Assembly: GCA_947450365.1 (NCBI GenBank)
Contig: CANFVE010000017.1
Coordinates: 1 to 58,366, forward strand
Origin: Cytophagaceae bacterium
GTDB taxonomy: Bacteria > Bacteroidota > Bacteroidia > Cytophagales > Spirosomataceae
DNA length: 58,366 bases
Direction of reading: 5' to 3'
The notes under the pieces were generated by a model that made no database searches, had not been told where the DNA came from, and worked only from the letters and a program-made list of their open reading frames with translations. Positions 50,890 to 58,366 of this stretch are shown piece after piece. The position numbers and the translations under genes are program-made. Numbering within the stretch: position 1 is the first letter of the stretch; each line of letters starts with the position of its first letter.

Positions 50890-51531
50890 ATGAAAATTCC
50901 CTTTTTGAAAGAAAGCTCAAGTGCTAATCTTCCGATCATTACCTTGCTGATTTTATTGGCAACCCTCGCGGGCCTCGTATTGGTTGGCTATGAACATTTC
51001 ATGGGTCCCAAAACAGAGGAATTAGTGAAAGCCGAAAAATTGGAATTGGAGGAAGATGAAGTACTCATGGAGCAACCCGTTTCCATTATCACCGATTCTT
51101 CCACAAATACGACGACTCCGGATTCTGTGGCGCTAAAAGATTCAGCCCAAAAAGCCGAATTAGCCCTCGAAGCCCAGAAACAGGAAGCAGAAGCGCAAAA
51201 AATCCCAGAAGAGGAAAAGACGCCTGAGCCAGAGGGGAAAGCCCATAGTTATGTAGTGGAAAAGGGCGAAACGTTTAACGGGGTGGCAAACCGATTTGGA
51301 TTGACGGTGGACCAATTAAAGGCCATGAATCCAGGCGTATCCTCTGATGTGAAGGTGGGTGTCACCCGATTGAAAGTGAAAATCAAGGCCATTCATACGG
51401 TAGGACCCGGAGATGTCCTACGCGTCGTAGCCGAAAAATACAAGGTGTCTAAAAAATCCATTATGGACGTGAATCATAAAAAGGAAGATATCACCTTGCG
51501 CGGGGAGCAATTGATCATTCCGCTCAAATAA
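50890..51531 (+). CDS. Membrane-anchored protein with two LysM domains
   Basis: The 213-residue protein has one membrane helix (about 15-36), a long charged linker rich in Glu, Lys and Ala (about 45-115), and two LysM motifs: YVVEKGETFNGVANRFG near 121-137 and HTVGPGDVLRVVAEKY near 169-184. LysM binds GlcNAc-containing polymers such as peptidoglycan. It lies between purE (6 nt) and an M15 peptidase gene (7 nt), so it may position that enzyme on the wall. The exact partner is inference. Confidence 0.88.
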   Translation: MKIPFLKESSSANLPIITLLILLATLAGLVLVGYEHFMGPKTEELVKAEKLELEEDEVLMEQPVSIITDSSTNTTTPDSVALKDSAQKAELALEAQKQEAEAQKIPEEEKTPEPEGKAHSYVVEKGETFNGVANRFGLTVDQLKAMNPGVSSDVKVGVTRLKVKIKAIHTVGPGDVLRVVAEKYKVSKKSIMDVNHKKEDITLRGEQLIIPLK

Positions 51532-51538
51532 AGCCCCT

Positions 51539-52495
51539 ATGGCTCGATTTTTATTCATTACCCTTGTCTTTAGTAGTCATTTTTTTCCAGTGATTTCACA
51601 AGGTGAGCTCGACTCTGCGCGTATCATTTGTGGCCCACAGAATTACAAACAGATTTCTTTCGAAGAGGTTTTGTGGATTTTCCGGAATAAAAGTCGACAA
51701 TCCACGGATGCGAAGCCTCTTGAATTTCAAATTGATAAATTAGATGCCGATGGGAAGGCCCGAAAAATCTATGTTTTGGATACGATTCAATTGGCCAGGG
51801 AATCGCGATATGCCAATAGTTTATTGGGATATGATTTAAACCAAAACTGGAAATCACTTGTAGCCTCAGAGGTCCAACAATTCCGCCTGCTCAAAGATAG
51901 TTTATTAAGCCTTTTTCATCCCAAAGGATATCGGGTGCGCTACCTCCAACAAGAACGCGATTTAGCCAAACAACTCCGATTCGTTGCCGCAGGACGATCC
52001 AAAACGGCCATTTCATTGCATAATTTTGACCTAGCCGCTGATGTGGGTATTTACCGAAAACGCCGCTATTTGAGGAGGGGAATTCTCTATACTCATATGG
52101 GTGACCTGGCAAAATCCATCGGTATGTTTTGGGGGGGGGATTTTGCAGGTTTTCCGGATCCAGGACACGTGCAAGGCTTGAAAAATGGGGCAGAGCTAAT
52201 TCGGAAATATCCAGAAATAGGCTTTGAATATACCCGATTTATGCCGGTATATCGGCAAAATTTAGATGAAGCCGAGTCTTTAGAAAAGCAGGAGAATTTT
52301 CAAGATACCCAAGAGTTGTTAGTAGAATTAGGCCGTTTGCAGGTGAATAAGCCTTGTGCTTGCCAATATGCGATGAGTATTCCTACGCCGATTGTTTGGG
52401 ACGCACCTATATTCGCAAATGTTGCTGCGGGATGGGTATATGTCGAAGGCTATTTTTACCAGTTAGGAACCTGGCAATATGCCCTTAAAAAGTAA
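51539..52495 (+). CDS. M15-family peptidase-like protein, exported
   Basis: The 318-residue protein has a signal peptide (about 1-20, FFPVISQ). The C-terminal half matches M15 D-alanyl or L-alanyl-D-glutamate carboxypeptidases: SLHNFDLAAD supplies the zinc-binding His and Asp (H-x6-D), and FWGGDFAGFPDPGHVQ supplies the second His. The order and spacing fit VanY and phage endolysin types. It likely cuts stem peptides in the cell wall. It lies 7 nt after the LysM gene and overlaps fmt tail to tail by 11 nt. Confidence 0.85.
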   Translation: MARFLFITLVFSSHFFPVISQGELDSARIICGPQNYKQISFEEVLWIFRNKSRQSTDAKPLEFQIDKLDADGKARKIYVLDTIQLARESRYANSLLGYDLNQNWKSLVASEVQQFRLLKDSLLSLFHPKGYRVRYLQQERDLAKQLRFVAAGRSKTAISLHNFDLAADVGIYRKRRYLRRGILYTHMGDLAKSIGMFWGGDFAGFPDPGHVQGLKNGAELIRKYPEIGFEYTRFMPVYRQNLDEAESLEKQENFQDTQELLVELGRLQVNKPCACQYAMSIPTPIVWDAPIFANVAAGWVYVEGYFYQLGTWQYALKK

Positions 52496-53402
52496 ATGAA
52501 TAGCCGCGAAGAAAATCTGCGATATCCATTTTCTTTTTTCCTTCCATTTGCCAGGTCAATATTTCGATGTATCCATCGGCACAACCCACACGCAAATACG
52601 TTTTTTGATCCGTGTCCCATATTCCAATACCCAAATCTGGAATGATTTCAGGATGAAAACGAACGGACGAAATCTTGCAATGTTTGCCCTGAAAAACCGT
52701 ATGAGCACCCGGAAAAGGATTCATGCCTCGGATGAGGTTGACGATCCTTTTTCCGTCCATGGACCAATGGACCAGGCCTGTTTCCTTTGTTAATTTCGGG
52801 GCATTGCGTAATTCGCCGGTTTCCACTTGGGCCTGGGGATGAATGGCTCCATCGATAATCGCTTGGGTAGTTTTAACGACTAATTTGGCCCCTTTTTTCA
52901 TTAATCGCTCATATAAGTCGCCAGTCGTATCGGTCTCGGAAATGGGTTCTTTTTCTTGGAACAGGAGGTCGCCGGTGTCGATTTCATGTTGGAGAAAAAA
53001 GGTGGTAACGCCTGTTTCTTGTTCTCCATTGATGATCGCCCAGTGGATCGGGGCGGCGCCTCGGTAATTGGGCAACAAAGAAGCGTGCAAATTGAAAGTA
53101 CCCAAACGTGGCATGTTCCAAACTTGTTCGGGCAACATACGGAAGGCCACAATGATTTGTAAATCAGCTTTATATAATCGCAATTCCTCTAGAAATGCGG
53201 GATCTTTAAGTTTAACGGGTTGTAAAACAGGAAGTCCGCAGGTTTCGGCAAAGATTTTAACGGGGGAAGGCTGAAGGTGTTGGCCACGTCCCGCGGGTTT
53301 ATCGGGGGCGGTAACGACCGCCACTACGTCCATCTTCGCATCGACTAGCGCCTGTAAACTTTCTACTGCAAATTCAGGTGTACCAAAAAAGATGATGCGC
53401 AT
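52485..53402 (-). CDS. fmt: Methionyl-tRNA formyltransferase
   Basis: The 305-residue enzyme formylates initiator Met-tRNA using 10-formyl-THF. Seen are FFGTPEFAVESLQAL near 4-18, NLHASLLPNYRGAAPIHWA near 105-123 (catalytic Asn and His), and HEIDTGDLLF near 138-147 with the catalytic Asp. A C-terminal tRNA-binding beta domain ends the chain. Length is near normal. Tail-to-tail overlap with the M15 gene; divergent from a probable small transcript. Confidence 0.96.
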   Translation of the reverse strand: MRIIFFGTPEFAVESLQALVDAKMDVVAVVTAPDKPAGRGQHLQPSPVKIFAETCGLPVLQPVKLKDPAFLEELRLYKADLQIIVAFRMLPEQVWNMPRLGTFNLHASLLPNYRGAAPIHWAIINGEQETGVTTFFLQHEIDTGDLLFQEKEPISETDTTGDLYERLMKKGAKLVVKTTQAIIDGAIHPQAQVETGELRNAPKLTKETGLVHWSMDGKRIVNLIRGMNPFPGAHTVFQGKHCKISSVRFHPEIIPDLGIGIWDTDQKTYLRVGCADGYIEILTWQMEGKKKMDIADFLRGYSFTF

Positions 53403-53444
53403 GGGAAAACCATTAATTGTTCAAAATGGCTAGATTTAAATAGA

Positions 53445-53477
53445 TTTGGGAATCTACTCGCTTTTTAATTACCTTTG
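53445..53477 (+). promoter_or_regulatory. Strong Bacteroidota-type promoter upstream of greA
   Basis: TTTG (53445-53448) and TACCTTTG (53470-53477) are separated by 21 nt, a full match to the -33/-7 consensus. Transcription would begin near 53480, about 140 nt before greA and about 115 nt before a terminator-like hairpin. Confidence 0.65.
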
Positions 53478-53489
53478 TGAAGTAAAAAA

Positions 53490-53525
53490 ATGAGATACGT
53501 GTTGATAAACAAACATTTATTCTAG
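53490..53525 (+). CDS. Possible 11-codon leader peptide
   Basis: ATG at 53490 opens a frame reading MRYVLINKHLF and ending in TAG at 53523-53525. It lies about 10 nt after the predicted transcript start and 35 nt before the hairpin. A frame this short can occur by chance, and no ribosome binding site is visible. Confidence 0.18.
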   Translation: MRYVLINKHLF

Positions 53526-53560
53526 GCAGGAATCCGAAGCAAAACTACAAATAAAATAAG

Positions 53561-53594
53561 TAGAACGGTCGGAAGCCGTTCTATTTTGTTTTTT
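53561..53594 (+). terminator. Terminator-like hairpin upstream of greA
   Basis: TAGAACGG (53561-53568) pairs perfectly with CCGTTCTA (53576-53583) around TCGGAAG; TTTTGTTTTTT follows. It lies 25 nt before the greA ATG, so it ends a short transcript or works as an attenuator. Confidence 0.75.
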
Positions 53595-53618
53595 AGTGCA
53601 ATTTAAAGGGTAACAATT

Positions 53619-54092
53619 ATGGCAAAGTTTCAGTATTACACAGCAGAGGCGGTAGAAAAATTAAAGGCAGAATTACATCACTTGAAATTTCAAGGACGTC
53701 AGGACATGGCCAAGCAAATTGCGGAGGCCCGGGACAAAGGGGATTTAAGCGAAAATGCAGAATATGATGCGGCGAAAGATGCCCAAGGCCTTTTGGAATT
53801 AAAGATTTCAAAATTAGAAGAAGTCGTGGCAAATGCCCGAGTGTTGGACGAATCCACCATCGATACCTCCAAAGTTTCTATCTATTCCATTGTTCAAATT
53901 AAAAATACCAAAAACGCCATGGTGGTGACGTATACCATTGTTTCCGAAGAGGAAGCCGATTTGCGGGCGGGTAAAATTTCGGCAACTTCGCCATTTGGGA
54001 AAGGTTTGTTAGGGAAGAAAGTCGGCGATTTAGCAGAAATTCAAGCCCCGGCTGGTCAATTGGAATTTGAGATTATGTCGATTACGCGCTAA
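53619..54092 (+). CDS. greA: Transcription elongation factor GreA
   Basis: The 157-residue factor rescues backtracked RNA polymerase by stimulating transcript cleavage. The N-terminal coiled coil (about 7-75) carries the acidic tip in KGDLSENAEYDAAKDAQ, and the C-terminal FKBP-like domain includes SPFGKGLLGKKVGD. Length matches the family. It is preceded by a probable terminator and small transcript and is followed by its own strong terminator. Confidence 0.97.
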   Translation: MAKFQYYTAEAVEKLKAELHHLKFQGRQDMAKQIAEARDKGDLSENAEYDAAKDAQGLLELKISKLEEVVANARVLDESTIDTSKVSIYSIVQIKNTKNAMVVTYTIVSEEEADLRAGKISATSPFGKGLLGKKVGDLAEIQAPAGQLEFEIMSITR

Positions 54093-54112
54093 TCGATTTC
54101 TACGATAGCTTG

Positions 54113-54144
54113 AAAAAATCCTGACCATTCGGTTGGGATTTTTT
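54113..54144 (+). terminator. Intrinsic terminator after greA
   Basis: AAAAAATCCTGACC (54113-54126) pairs along all 14 positions with GGTTGGGATTTTTT (54131-54144), with two G-T pairs, around ATTC. The right arm ends in six Ts. Confidence 0.88.
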
Positions 54145-54158
54145 GTATTTTAGCCTTT

Positions 54159-56069
54159 ATGAACGTGTCCTTTGGCCAACCACTTTTTTTATGGGGAATT
54201 GCAACCATCCTTTGGCCACTTTTTCTGCACTTCTACCATCGAAAACAACGCTCCCCCATTCCTTTTCCAGATCTTCGCTTTCTGAAAACCATGGATTTGC
54301 GGGGGAAGGGATTTCGGTCGGTCCAACGGCGGGTCTTGTTATTGCTGCGCATGCTTGCTTTGATTTTCTTTTTCTTGGGCATGAGCGAACCTTCTTTGGA
54401 TGTAGTCAATCCATTACATTCCCAATCCCCCATTATTTTTGTCGATAACCATGTGGGCCTGATTCAAGGCCGTCGTCCCGAATTTTTGACAGAAGGAAAA
54501 AAAATAGGCCTTAAAAATTCTTCGATTTATTTAGTTAGCCATGAAAGAGAGGAACCTAATTTCCCCGCAGACCAATGGAGCCAAATCCCCTCAGCTAAAA
54601 ATAGCACCCAATCCCTGGTAAAAACCCTCCCCAAAGCGCGTCCCATCCTGTGGGCATCTGATTTTTTGATTAGCCAAGGATTGCCCAAAATTCCCCAAGG
54701 GCTTCAGGTGCAATTTCGCCGAATTGGGAGTCCAGAAACAGATAATTTACTCGTAGATAGTCTTTGGTTTAGCGAAACATTTATTCAAAAAAACCGGGCA
54801 TTTAATCTATATGTTCGGGTAAAAAATACGGGTACGGTGAAGGCAGAAAACCGACATATGGCTTTTCAAATGGGCGATTTTACCTTGAATTCCGGTCCGA
54901 TAAACCTCGTACCCCAGGGGCTTGTCGATCTTACCTTTCCTGTCAACCTTTCCCAAGATGAGGTACAAGCAAAATTGATTTCTAATGACCCCTGTGAGTT
55001 CGATAATACCTTTTATTTTATACTAAGACCTTCAAAAAGGCGGCAGGTTTTTCGAATGAGTGCGTTGGCGAATACGGATTTGATTGCGCCAGTATTTCAA
55101 AAAGATGATCAATTTCTGTATAAACAAATTCATCCGAACACGTTTTTGTTGGCACAAAGCCGGATGAGTGGTTTGGCCATCGTCGATGGCTTTGAGGGCT
55201 GGTCGGAGGAGGCCTGGAAACGTTTGTCTTTGTGGGTAAGGCAAGGGAATGGGCTGGTCCTGATACCCCAAAACCAGCAAGAAAAATCGATGGTTTTTCG
55301 GTTGAATCAATTATTTGCTGGTCAGAATGCGTCCTTTCGACAAGTGAATTCGGGGGCTGAATGGCCCATTCGAAAACCGGAGAAGAGCCTTCGTTTCTTT
55401 CAGGGGATTGTACAAAAAAAATCATTTTCGGAGGCTTGGGAGATGTTTTCGTCGAAGGCTTTGTTGGCCTGGCAAGGCGGAACTAATTTATTGGAATTTG
55501 GAAACAAAGGGCCTTTTTTGAGTCAATTTTCGCTAGGGAATGGGCGTGTTTTTGTTTTTTCATCGGCGATGGAACAGGACTTTGTCCGGCATGGCTTATT
55601 TCTACCTGTTTTTCAGGAAATGGCTTTGGCGGCGGTTCAAGAAACTGCTGCATTTGAGCGTTGGGAAAAATCGGGATTTCAGATGTCCGGACCGGCACCC
55701 ATGGGGGATGAAGTGCTCATTTTTCAAAAAGAACAAGAATGGATTCCCGAACAGCATTGGTCTGGATTACAGTGGAGATGCGAGTGGCCAAAAACCATCG
55801 GGGCAAATTTCCCTGGATTTTATCGGGTGAAATTGGCGGGTAAACCCGTAGGGACGATCGCGGTCAATTACCCGAAATCAGCTAGTGAACGAGCGACTTT
55901 TTCGGAAGATCAGCTAAGAACTCAATTCCCCAATGCCTCTTTTTCAGGAGATTGGAATTTAGAAACAGGATTTTGGGATGGAGAAAATGCCTTGACGCGT
56001 GCGTGTTTTTTGCTGGCTTTCTTGTGCCTGCTGGCTGAAATGATCCTTCTTTTACGCAGGCCTTCTTGA
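54159..56069 (+). CDS. BatA-domain membrane protein
   Basis: The 636-residue protein begins with the BatA/aerotolerance N-terminal domain (PF07584): FGQPLFLWGIATILWPLFLHFYHRKQ (first helix about 6-25), FPDLRFL, then a second helix near 62-78. A long soluble part without a recognisable MIDAS motif follows (about 85-610), including WVRQGNGLVLIP and NGRVFVFSSAMEQDF, which resemble the glutamine-amidotransferase-like domain of such proteins. A final helix lies near 613-632. BatA proteins are thought to act with MoxR ATPases in envelope stress; no moxR or other bat gene is here. Confidence 0.85.
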   Translation: MNVSFGQPLFLWGIATILWPLFLHFYHRKQRSPIPFPDLRFLKTMDLRGKGFRSVQRRVLLLLRMLALIFFFLGMSEPSLDVVNPLHSQSPIIFVDNHVGLIQGRRPEFLTEGKKIGLKNSSIYLVSHEREEPNFPADQWSQIPSAKNSTQSLVKTLPKARPILWASDFLISQGLPKIPQGLQVQFRRIGSPETDNLLVDSLWFSETFIQKNRAFNLYVRVKNTGTVKAENRHMAFQMGDFTLNSGPINLVPQGLVDLTFPVNLSQDEVQAKLISNDPCEFDNTFYFILRPSKRRQVFRMSALANTDLIAPVFQKDDQFLYKQIHPNTFLLAQSRMSGLAIVDGFEGWSEEAWKRLSLWVRQGNGLVLIPQNQQEKSMVFRLNQLFAGQNASFRQVNSGAEWPIRKPEKSLRFFQGIVQKKSFSEAWEMFSSKALLAWQGGTNLLEFGNKGPFLSQFSLGNGRVFVFSSAMEQDFVRHGLFLPVFQEMALAAVQETAAFERWEKSGFQMSGPAPMGDEVLIFQKEQEWIPEQHWSGLQWRCEWPKTIGANFPGFYRVKLAGKPVGTIAVNYPKSASERATFSEDQLRTQFPNASFSGDWNLETGFWDGENALTRACFLLAFLCLLAEMILLLRRPS

Positions 56070-56180
56070 TGGGCTACATGTTGTGAAAGGGAAATCGTTT
56101 CCTGGAATGGATATTCAATTCATGCGCTTTGCAAGATACATTAGACCCTGCGAGGTTTTAGAGTAGTACAATCAAGGACT

Positions 56181-56858
56181 TTAGCCACGCGGACCAAAAA
56201 TTGCGGAACCGACACGAACCAACGTGGACCCCAATTCTGCAGCAACTAGGTAATCACCCGACATGCCCATCGAAATTTCTTCCCAGCGCACGAATCCCGT
56301 TTCTACTCCCACCTGATTATCCTTTAAAAAATCAAATAGCGATTTAAGGGATTGAAATTCCTTTTTGATTTGCGCAACGTTTTCGGTAAAACTCGCCATA
56401 CCCATCAATCCTACAATTCGTATATGGTTAAGCGTACTAAAAATGGGATCTTCAAGGAGTTGAATGACTTCATCTTGGCTGAGTCCGAATTTGCTTTCTT
56501 CTTGAGCGATGTAGATTTGAAGGAGACAGGGGATGATTCGTTGGTTTTTTTTGGCTTGTTGGTTTATCTCGACCAATAATTTCATTGAATCCACGGAGTG
56601 AATGAGGTGGACGAAAGGGGCGATGTATTTGACTTTGTTGGTTTGCAGATGACCGATTTGATGCCATTGGATATTGGAGGGCAATAAGGCTTGCTTTTCG
56701 ACCATTTCCTGTACGCGGTTTTCTCCAAAATCCACCAGGCCTGTGGCGTAGGTTTCTTGTAATTCAGCGATGCTGCGTGTTTTGGTGACGACGACTAATC
56801 GGGCGGAGGTGGAGGCTAACTCTTGCTGAATCCGTTGGATTTCTTGGGCAATGGACAT
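56181..56858 (-). CDS. yggS: YggS family pyridoxal phosphate homeostasis protein
   Basis: About 225 residues from ATG 56858 (MSIAQEIQRIQQEL); the frame runs 23 codons further upstream but that part has no family match and would overlap the divergent gene. It is a PLP-binding TIM-barrel protein without known catalysis that buffers PLP. Seen are VVVTKTRS with the PLP lysine, FGENRVQEM, WHQIGHLQTNK, and GLMGMAS, SMGMSGDY and RVGSAIFG in the C-terminal half. The gap 56070-56180 before it shows no gene or clear terminator. Confidence 0.94.
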   Translation of the reverse strand: MSIAQEIQRIQQELASTSARLVVVTKTRSIAELQETYATGLVDFGENRVQEMVEKQALLPSNIQWHQIGHLQTNKVKYIAPFVHLIHSVDSMKLLVEINQQAKKNQRIIPCLLQIYIAQEESKFGLSQDEVIQLLEDPIFSTLNHIRIVGLMGMASFTENVAQIKKEFQSLKSLFDFLKDNQVGVETGFVRWEEISMGMSGDYLVAAELGSTLVRVGSAIFGPRG

Positions 56859-56868
56859 AATCTTTTGA

Positions 56869-56898
56869 TTTGAAAGTAAAATTAATTTATTATTTTTG
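56869..56898 (+). promoter_or_regulatory. Promoter of the coiled-coil membrane protein gene
   Basis: TTTG (56869-56872) and TATTTTTG (56891-56898) are separated by 18 nt. The TTG at 56896 that would lengthen the gene lies in the -7 box, supporting ATG 56917. Confidence 0.5.
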
Positions 56899-56916
56899 AT
56901 TCTGTTAGTAAACCAT

Positions 56917-57900
56917 ATGGATTCCAATCAGATTCGATCACGAGAAAAAAAACAAGAGCGCCTTATCGGGGTATTGCTTTTGTTGGTTTTTGTATTGGGT
57001 GGTTTATTGTTGCTTGAAAAATTCAGTCCCGGTTTCTCGGTTTGGGGTTCTCGTCAGGAGGCTTTTGTGGAAAATGCGCAGGAGCGATTGGATTCGATTT
57101 CGGAGCAATTGCAAGTCCGCATGGTTCAAATCAAAAAATTAGGGGGTCGGGTAAATGAATTAGAGGTGGCGCGTGAGCAAATTTTGGGTGATCAAAAGGC
57201 TTTGGCTGAAAACCCGGAAATGGCACAAAAGGAAATCGAAAAGAAATTAGCTTATTATTTGCGGTTGATTAGCCAAAAGGATGTGGAGATCCGAAAATTG
57301 CGGAAGGAAAATGTGGTGTTGATTGCGCGGAATGATTCTTTGAGTCGGGAGGCGAAATTATTACAAGATGGTTTAAGTAATGTTCAAAAAGCGTTGCGGG
57401 ATTCGAGTTTGACTTTTGGGGTGAAAGAAAAGGAATTGAGTGAGCGTTCTAGGATTTTGGAGGTTCGGAATCGGGAATTGGTCGAAAAGGTGAATGTGGC
57501 GGCCGCGCTACGTGCAGAGGGGGTGAATGTGTATGCGATTTCGTCGCGGGGCAAGGAGACGGGTATTCAGAATCAGAAGGCGAAACGCTTAGAAAAAATT
57601 CGGGTGATTTTCCATTTGCAGGAAAATTCGCTGGCGGCTAAAGAAATTAAAACGATTTATTTGCGGATTATAGAACCGACGGGCAATATTGTTTCGGATT
57701 ATTCCTTGGGTTCGGGTTCTTTTGAATTCAAGGGGAAAGATTTGGCCTATACGGCGAAACAACGGATTTTTTATGAGAACAATCACCAATCGGTGGAGTT
57801 CATTTACGCCCGGGCCAATGCCTATAAAGAGGGTAGGCATGAGATAGAATTGTATGCAGAAGGGTTCTTAATCGGCCTTGGTTCTTTCGAGGTACGTTAA
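56917..57900 (+). CDS. Coiled-coil membrane protein of unknown function
   Basis: About 327 residues from ATG 56917. A basic N-terminus (REKKQER) precedes one membrane helix (about 16-35), so the bulk is outside. A coiled-coil region runs from about 55 to 205 with heptad-like Leu, Ile, Glu and Lys and a long run of EK-rich segments. The last 120 residues are beta-rich (VRVIFHLQENSLAAKE to FLIGLGSFEVR). I recognise it only as a conserved Bacteroidota type that often lies near rpsF. It could span envelope layers. Function is unknown. Confidence 0.75.
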   Translation: MDSNQIRSREKKQERLIGVLLLLVFVLGGLLLLEKFSPGFSVWGSRQEAFVENAQERLDSISEQLQVRMVQIKKLGGRVNELEVAREQILGDQKALAENPEMAQKEIEKKLAYYLRLISQKDVEIRKLRKENVVLIARNDSLSREAKLLQDGLSNVQKALRDSSLTFGVKEKELSERSRILEVRNRELVEKVNVAAALRAEGVNVYAISSRGKETGIQNQKAKRLEKIRVIFHLQENSLAAKEIKTIYLRIIEPTGNIVSDYSLGSGSFEFKGKDLAYTAKQRIFYENNHQSVEFIYARANAYKEGRHEIELYAEGFLIGLGSFEVR

Positions 57901-57926
57901 TTTTCAGATTATTTCTTGTTTATCCT

Positions 57927-57956
57927 TTTGATTATTAAGTATTTTCCCTACTTTTG
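57927..57956 (+). promoter_or_regulatory. Promoter of the rpsF operon
   Basis: TTTG (57927-57930), 18 nt, then TACTTTTG (57949-57956), followed by CAGTCC. The TTTTGCAGTCC stretch is the same as at the tRNA-His promoter. The leader is about 38 nt. Confidence 0.65.
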
Positions 57957-57997
57957 CAGTCCAAATTTTTTTTAGATTTTTTAAACAACAATTTTTT

Positions 57998-58360
57998 ATG
58001 GAATTAAAAAACTATGAGACGGTGTTCATTTTAACTCCCGTTTTGTCTGAGCAACAGACAAAGGACGCCGTTGAAAAATTCAAGCAATTGTTGGTGGATA
58101 ACGGTGCAAAAATCGTTCATGAAGATGCGTGGGGACTACGTAAGTTGGCCTACCCGATTCAAAACAAGCACACCGGATATTACCAAATTTTTGAATTTTT
58201 ATCGGATCCGCAATTAATCGCCAAATTAGAGCTTGAATACAAGCGTGATGAGCGAGTTATTCGTTTCTTGACGACTGCTTTAGATAAGCATGCCGTTTTG
58301 TACAATGAGAAAAAGAGAAAAGGTTTAGTAGGTAGAAAACCAGAAAAAACAGAAGCATAA
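57998..58360 (+). CDS. rpsF: 30S ribosomal protein bS6
   Basis: The 120-residue protein starts [20 protein letters not shown], typical of bS6, and contains [18 protein letters not shown] and the C-terminal [18 protein letters not shown]. It binds bS18 in the 30S platform. An ATG at 58362, 1 nt after this stop, begins another gene cut by the window edge, expected to be rpsR by usual order. It has a strong promoter. Confidence 0.97.
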   Translation: MELKNYETVFILTPVLSEQQTKDAVEKFKQLLVDNGAKIVHEDAWGLRKLAYPIQNKHTGYYQIFEFLSDPQLIAKLELEYKRDERVIRFLTTALDKHAVLYNEKKRKGLVGRKPEKTEA

Positions 58361-58366
58361 TATGAC

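Larger units (their letters stand above)
53480..53594 (+). ncRNA. Candidate small RNA or attenuated leader before greA
   Basis: A consensus promoter (53445-53477) and a terminator-like hairpin (53561-53594) frame about 115 nt of sequence in a region where both flanking genes point away. The terminator cannot serve fmt (minus strand, other direction) and lies before greA, so it must end either a free-standing small RNA or an attenuated greA leader. The first part contains a possible 11-codon ORF (53490-53525). I do not recognise a known RNA family. Confidence 0.45.

Noticed and set aside
56070-56180. Possible small gene or terminator between the BatA-like and yggS genes
   Set aside because: Only a weak bulged hairpin (near 56087-56103) without T-run, and no credible reading frame.
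1-58366. Defence islands, prophage, transposons or integrative elements
   Set aside because: No integrase, transposase, restriction, toxin-antitoxin or phage structural gene is seen on either strand; the NYN protein alone does not make a defence system.

Overview
The window is a compact, single-copy chromosomal segment of a Bacteroidota bacterium, most likely a Cytophagales member of the Aquirufa/Flectobacillus kind (my inference from gene content and compactness; a 16S or marker-gene comparison would settle it). Supporting signs are the -33 TTTG / -7 TAnnTTTG promoter pattern, few visible Shine-Dalgarno sites, a type IX secretion (CHU_C-like) sorting domain, a CarboxypepD_reg TonB receptor, bacillithiol synthesis (BshA), a CruF-type carotenoid hydratase, DUF4834 and DUF6580 proteins, and meso-DAP MurE. 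I see no insertion sequence, prophage, CRISPR array, integrase or recognisable defence system.

Layout. 1-2.5 kb: tRNA-His with its terminator, a structured leader, an NYN-domain nuclease-like gene, carotenoid gene cruF and a CarH/LitR-type B12-binding MerR regulator. 2.5-10.6 kb: mannose-1-phosphate guanylyltransferase and a DUF3089 lipoprotein (minus), then a TonB-dependent receptor and uvrA (plus). 10.7-15.7 kb: a tight plus-strand run with an HdrC/HdrD-like membrane Fe-S protein, an alpha/beta hydrolase, a fatty acid hydroxylase (sterol desaturase family), an HdrB-like CCG protein, a conserved small protein and free methionine-R-sulfoxide reductase; phosphatidylserine decarboxylase faces it. 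16.4-20.6 kb: an unfamiliar membrane sensor-like protein, a lipoprotein, a LuxE-like acyl-activating enzyme, a 46-bp tandem repeat, moaE and folA. 20.7-28.9 kb: carB, DUF4834, purN, bshA, folK, yqgE and recG.

28.9-36.4 kb: a short T9SS-type secreted protein joined to nuoB-nuoC, two glycosyltransferases, a converging third glycosyltransferase, an MsbA-like exporter and an aspartate aminotransferase. 36.5-39.7 kb: NhaD antiporter, PAP2 phosphatase and a TlpA-like protein. 39.8-47.2 kb: a partial division and cell-wall cluster (rsmH, ftsL-like, ftsI, murE, mraY) that breaks off into aroA. 47.3-58.4 kb: amidohydrolase, DUF6580, purK-purE with LysM and M15 peptidase genes, fmt, a probable small RNA or leader, greA, a BatA-like membrane protein, YggS, a coiled-coil membrane protein and rpsF at the right edge.

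The genes are mostly housekeeping. The points that stand out are the probable light-sensing B12 regulator beside a carotenoid gene, the 46-bp repeat made from the 3' end of a coding gene, a probable free-standing transcript before greA, the splitting of conserved clusters (nuo, dcw, Hdr-like pair), and the very frequent overlap of stop codons between converging genes. No gap longer than 300 bases lacks a gene; the longest are 4616-4825, 53403-53618 and 20598-20772, and their contents are listed as regulatory features.
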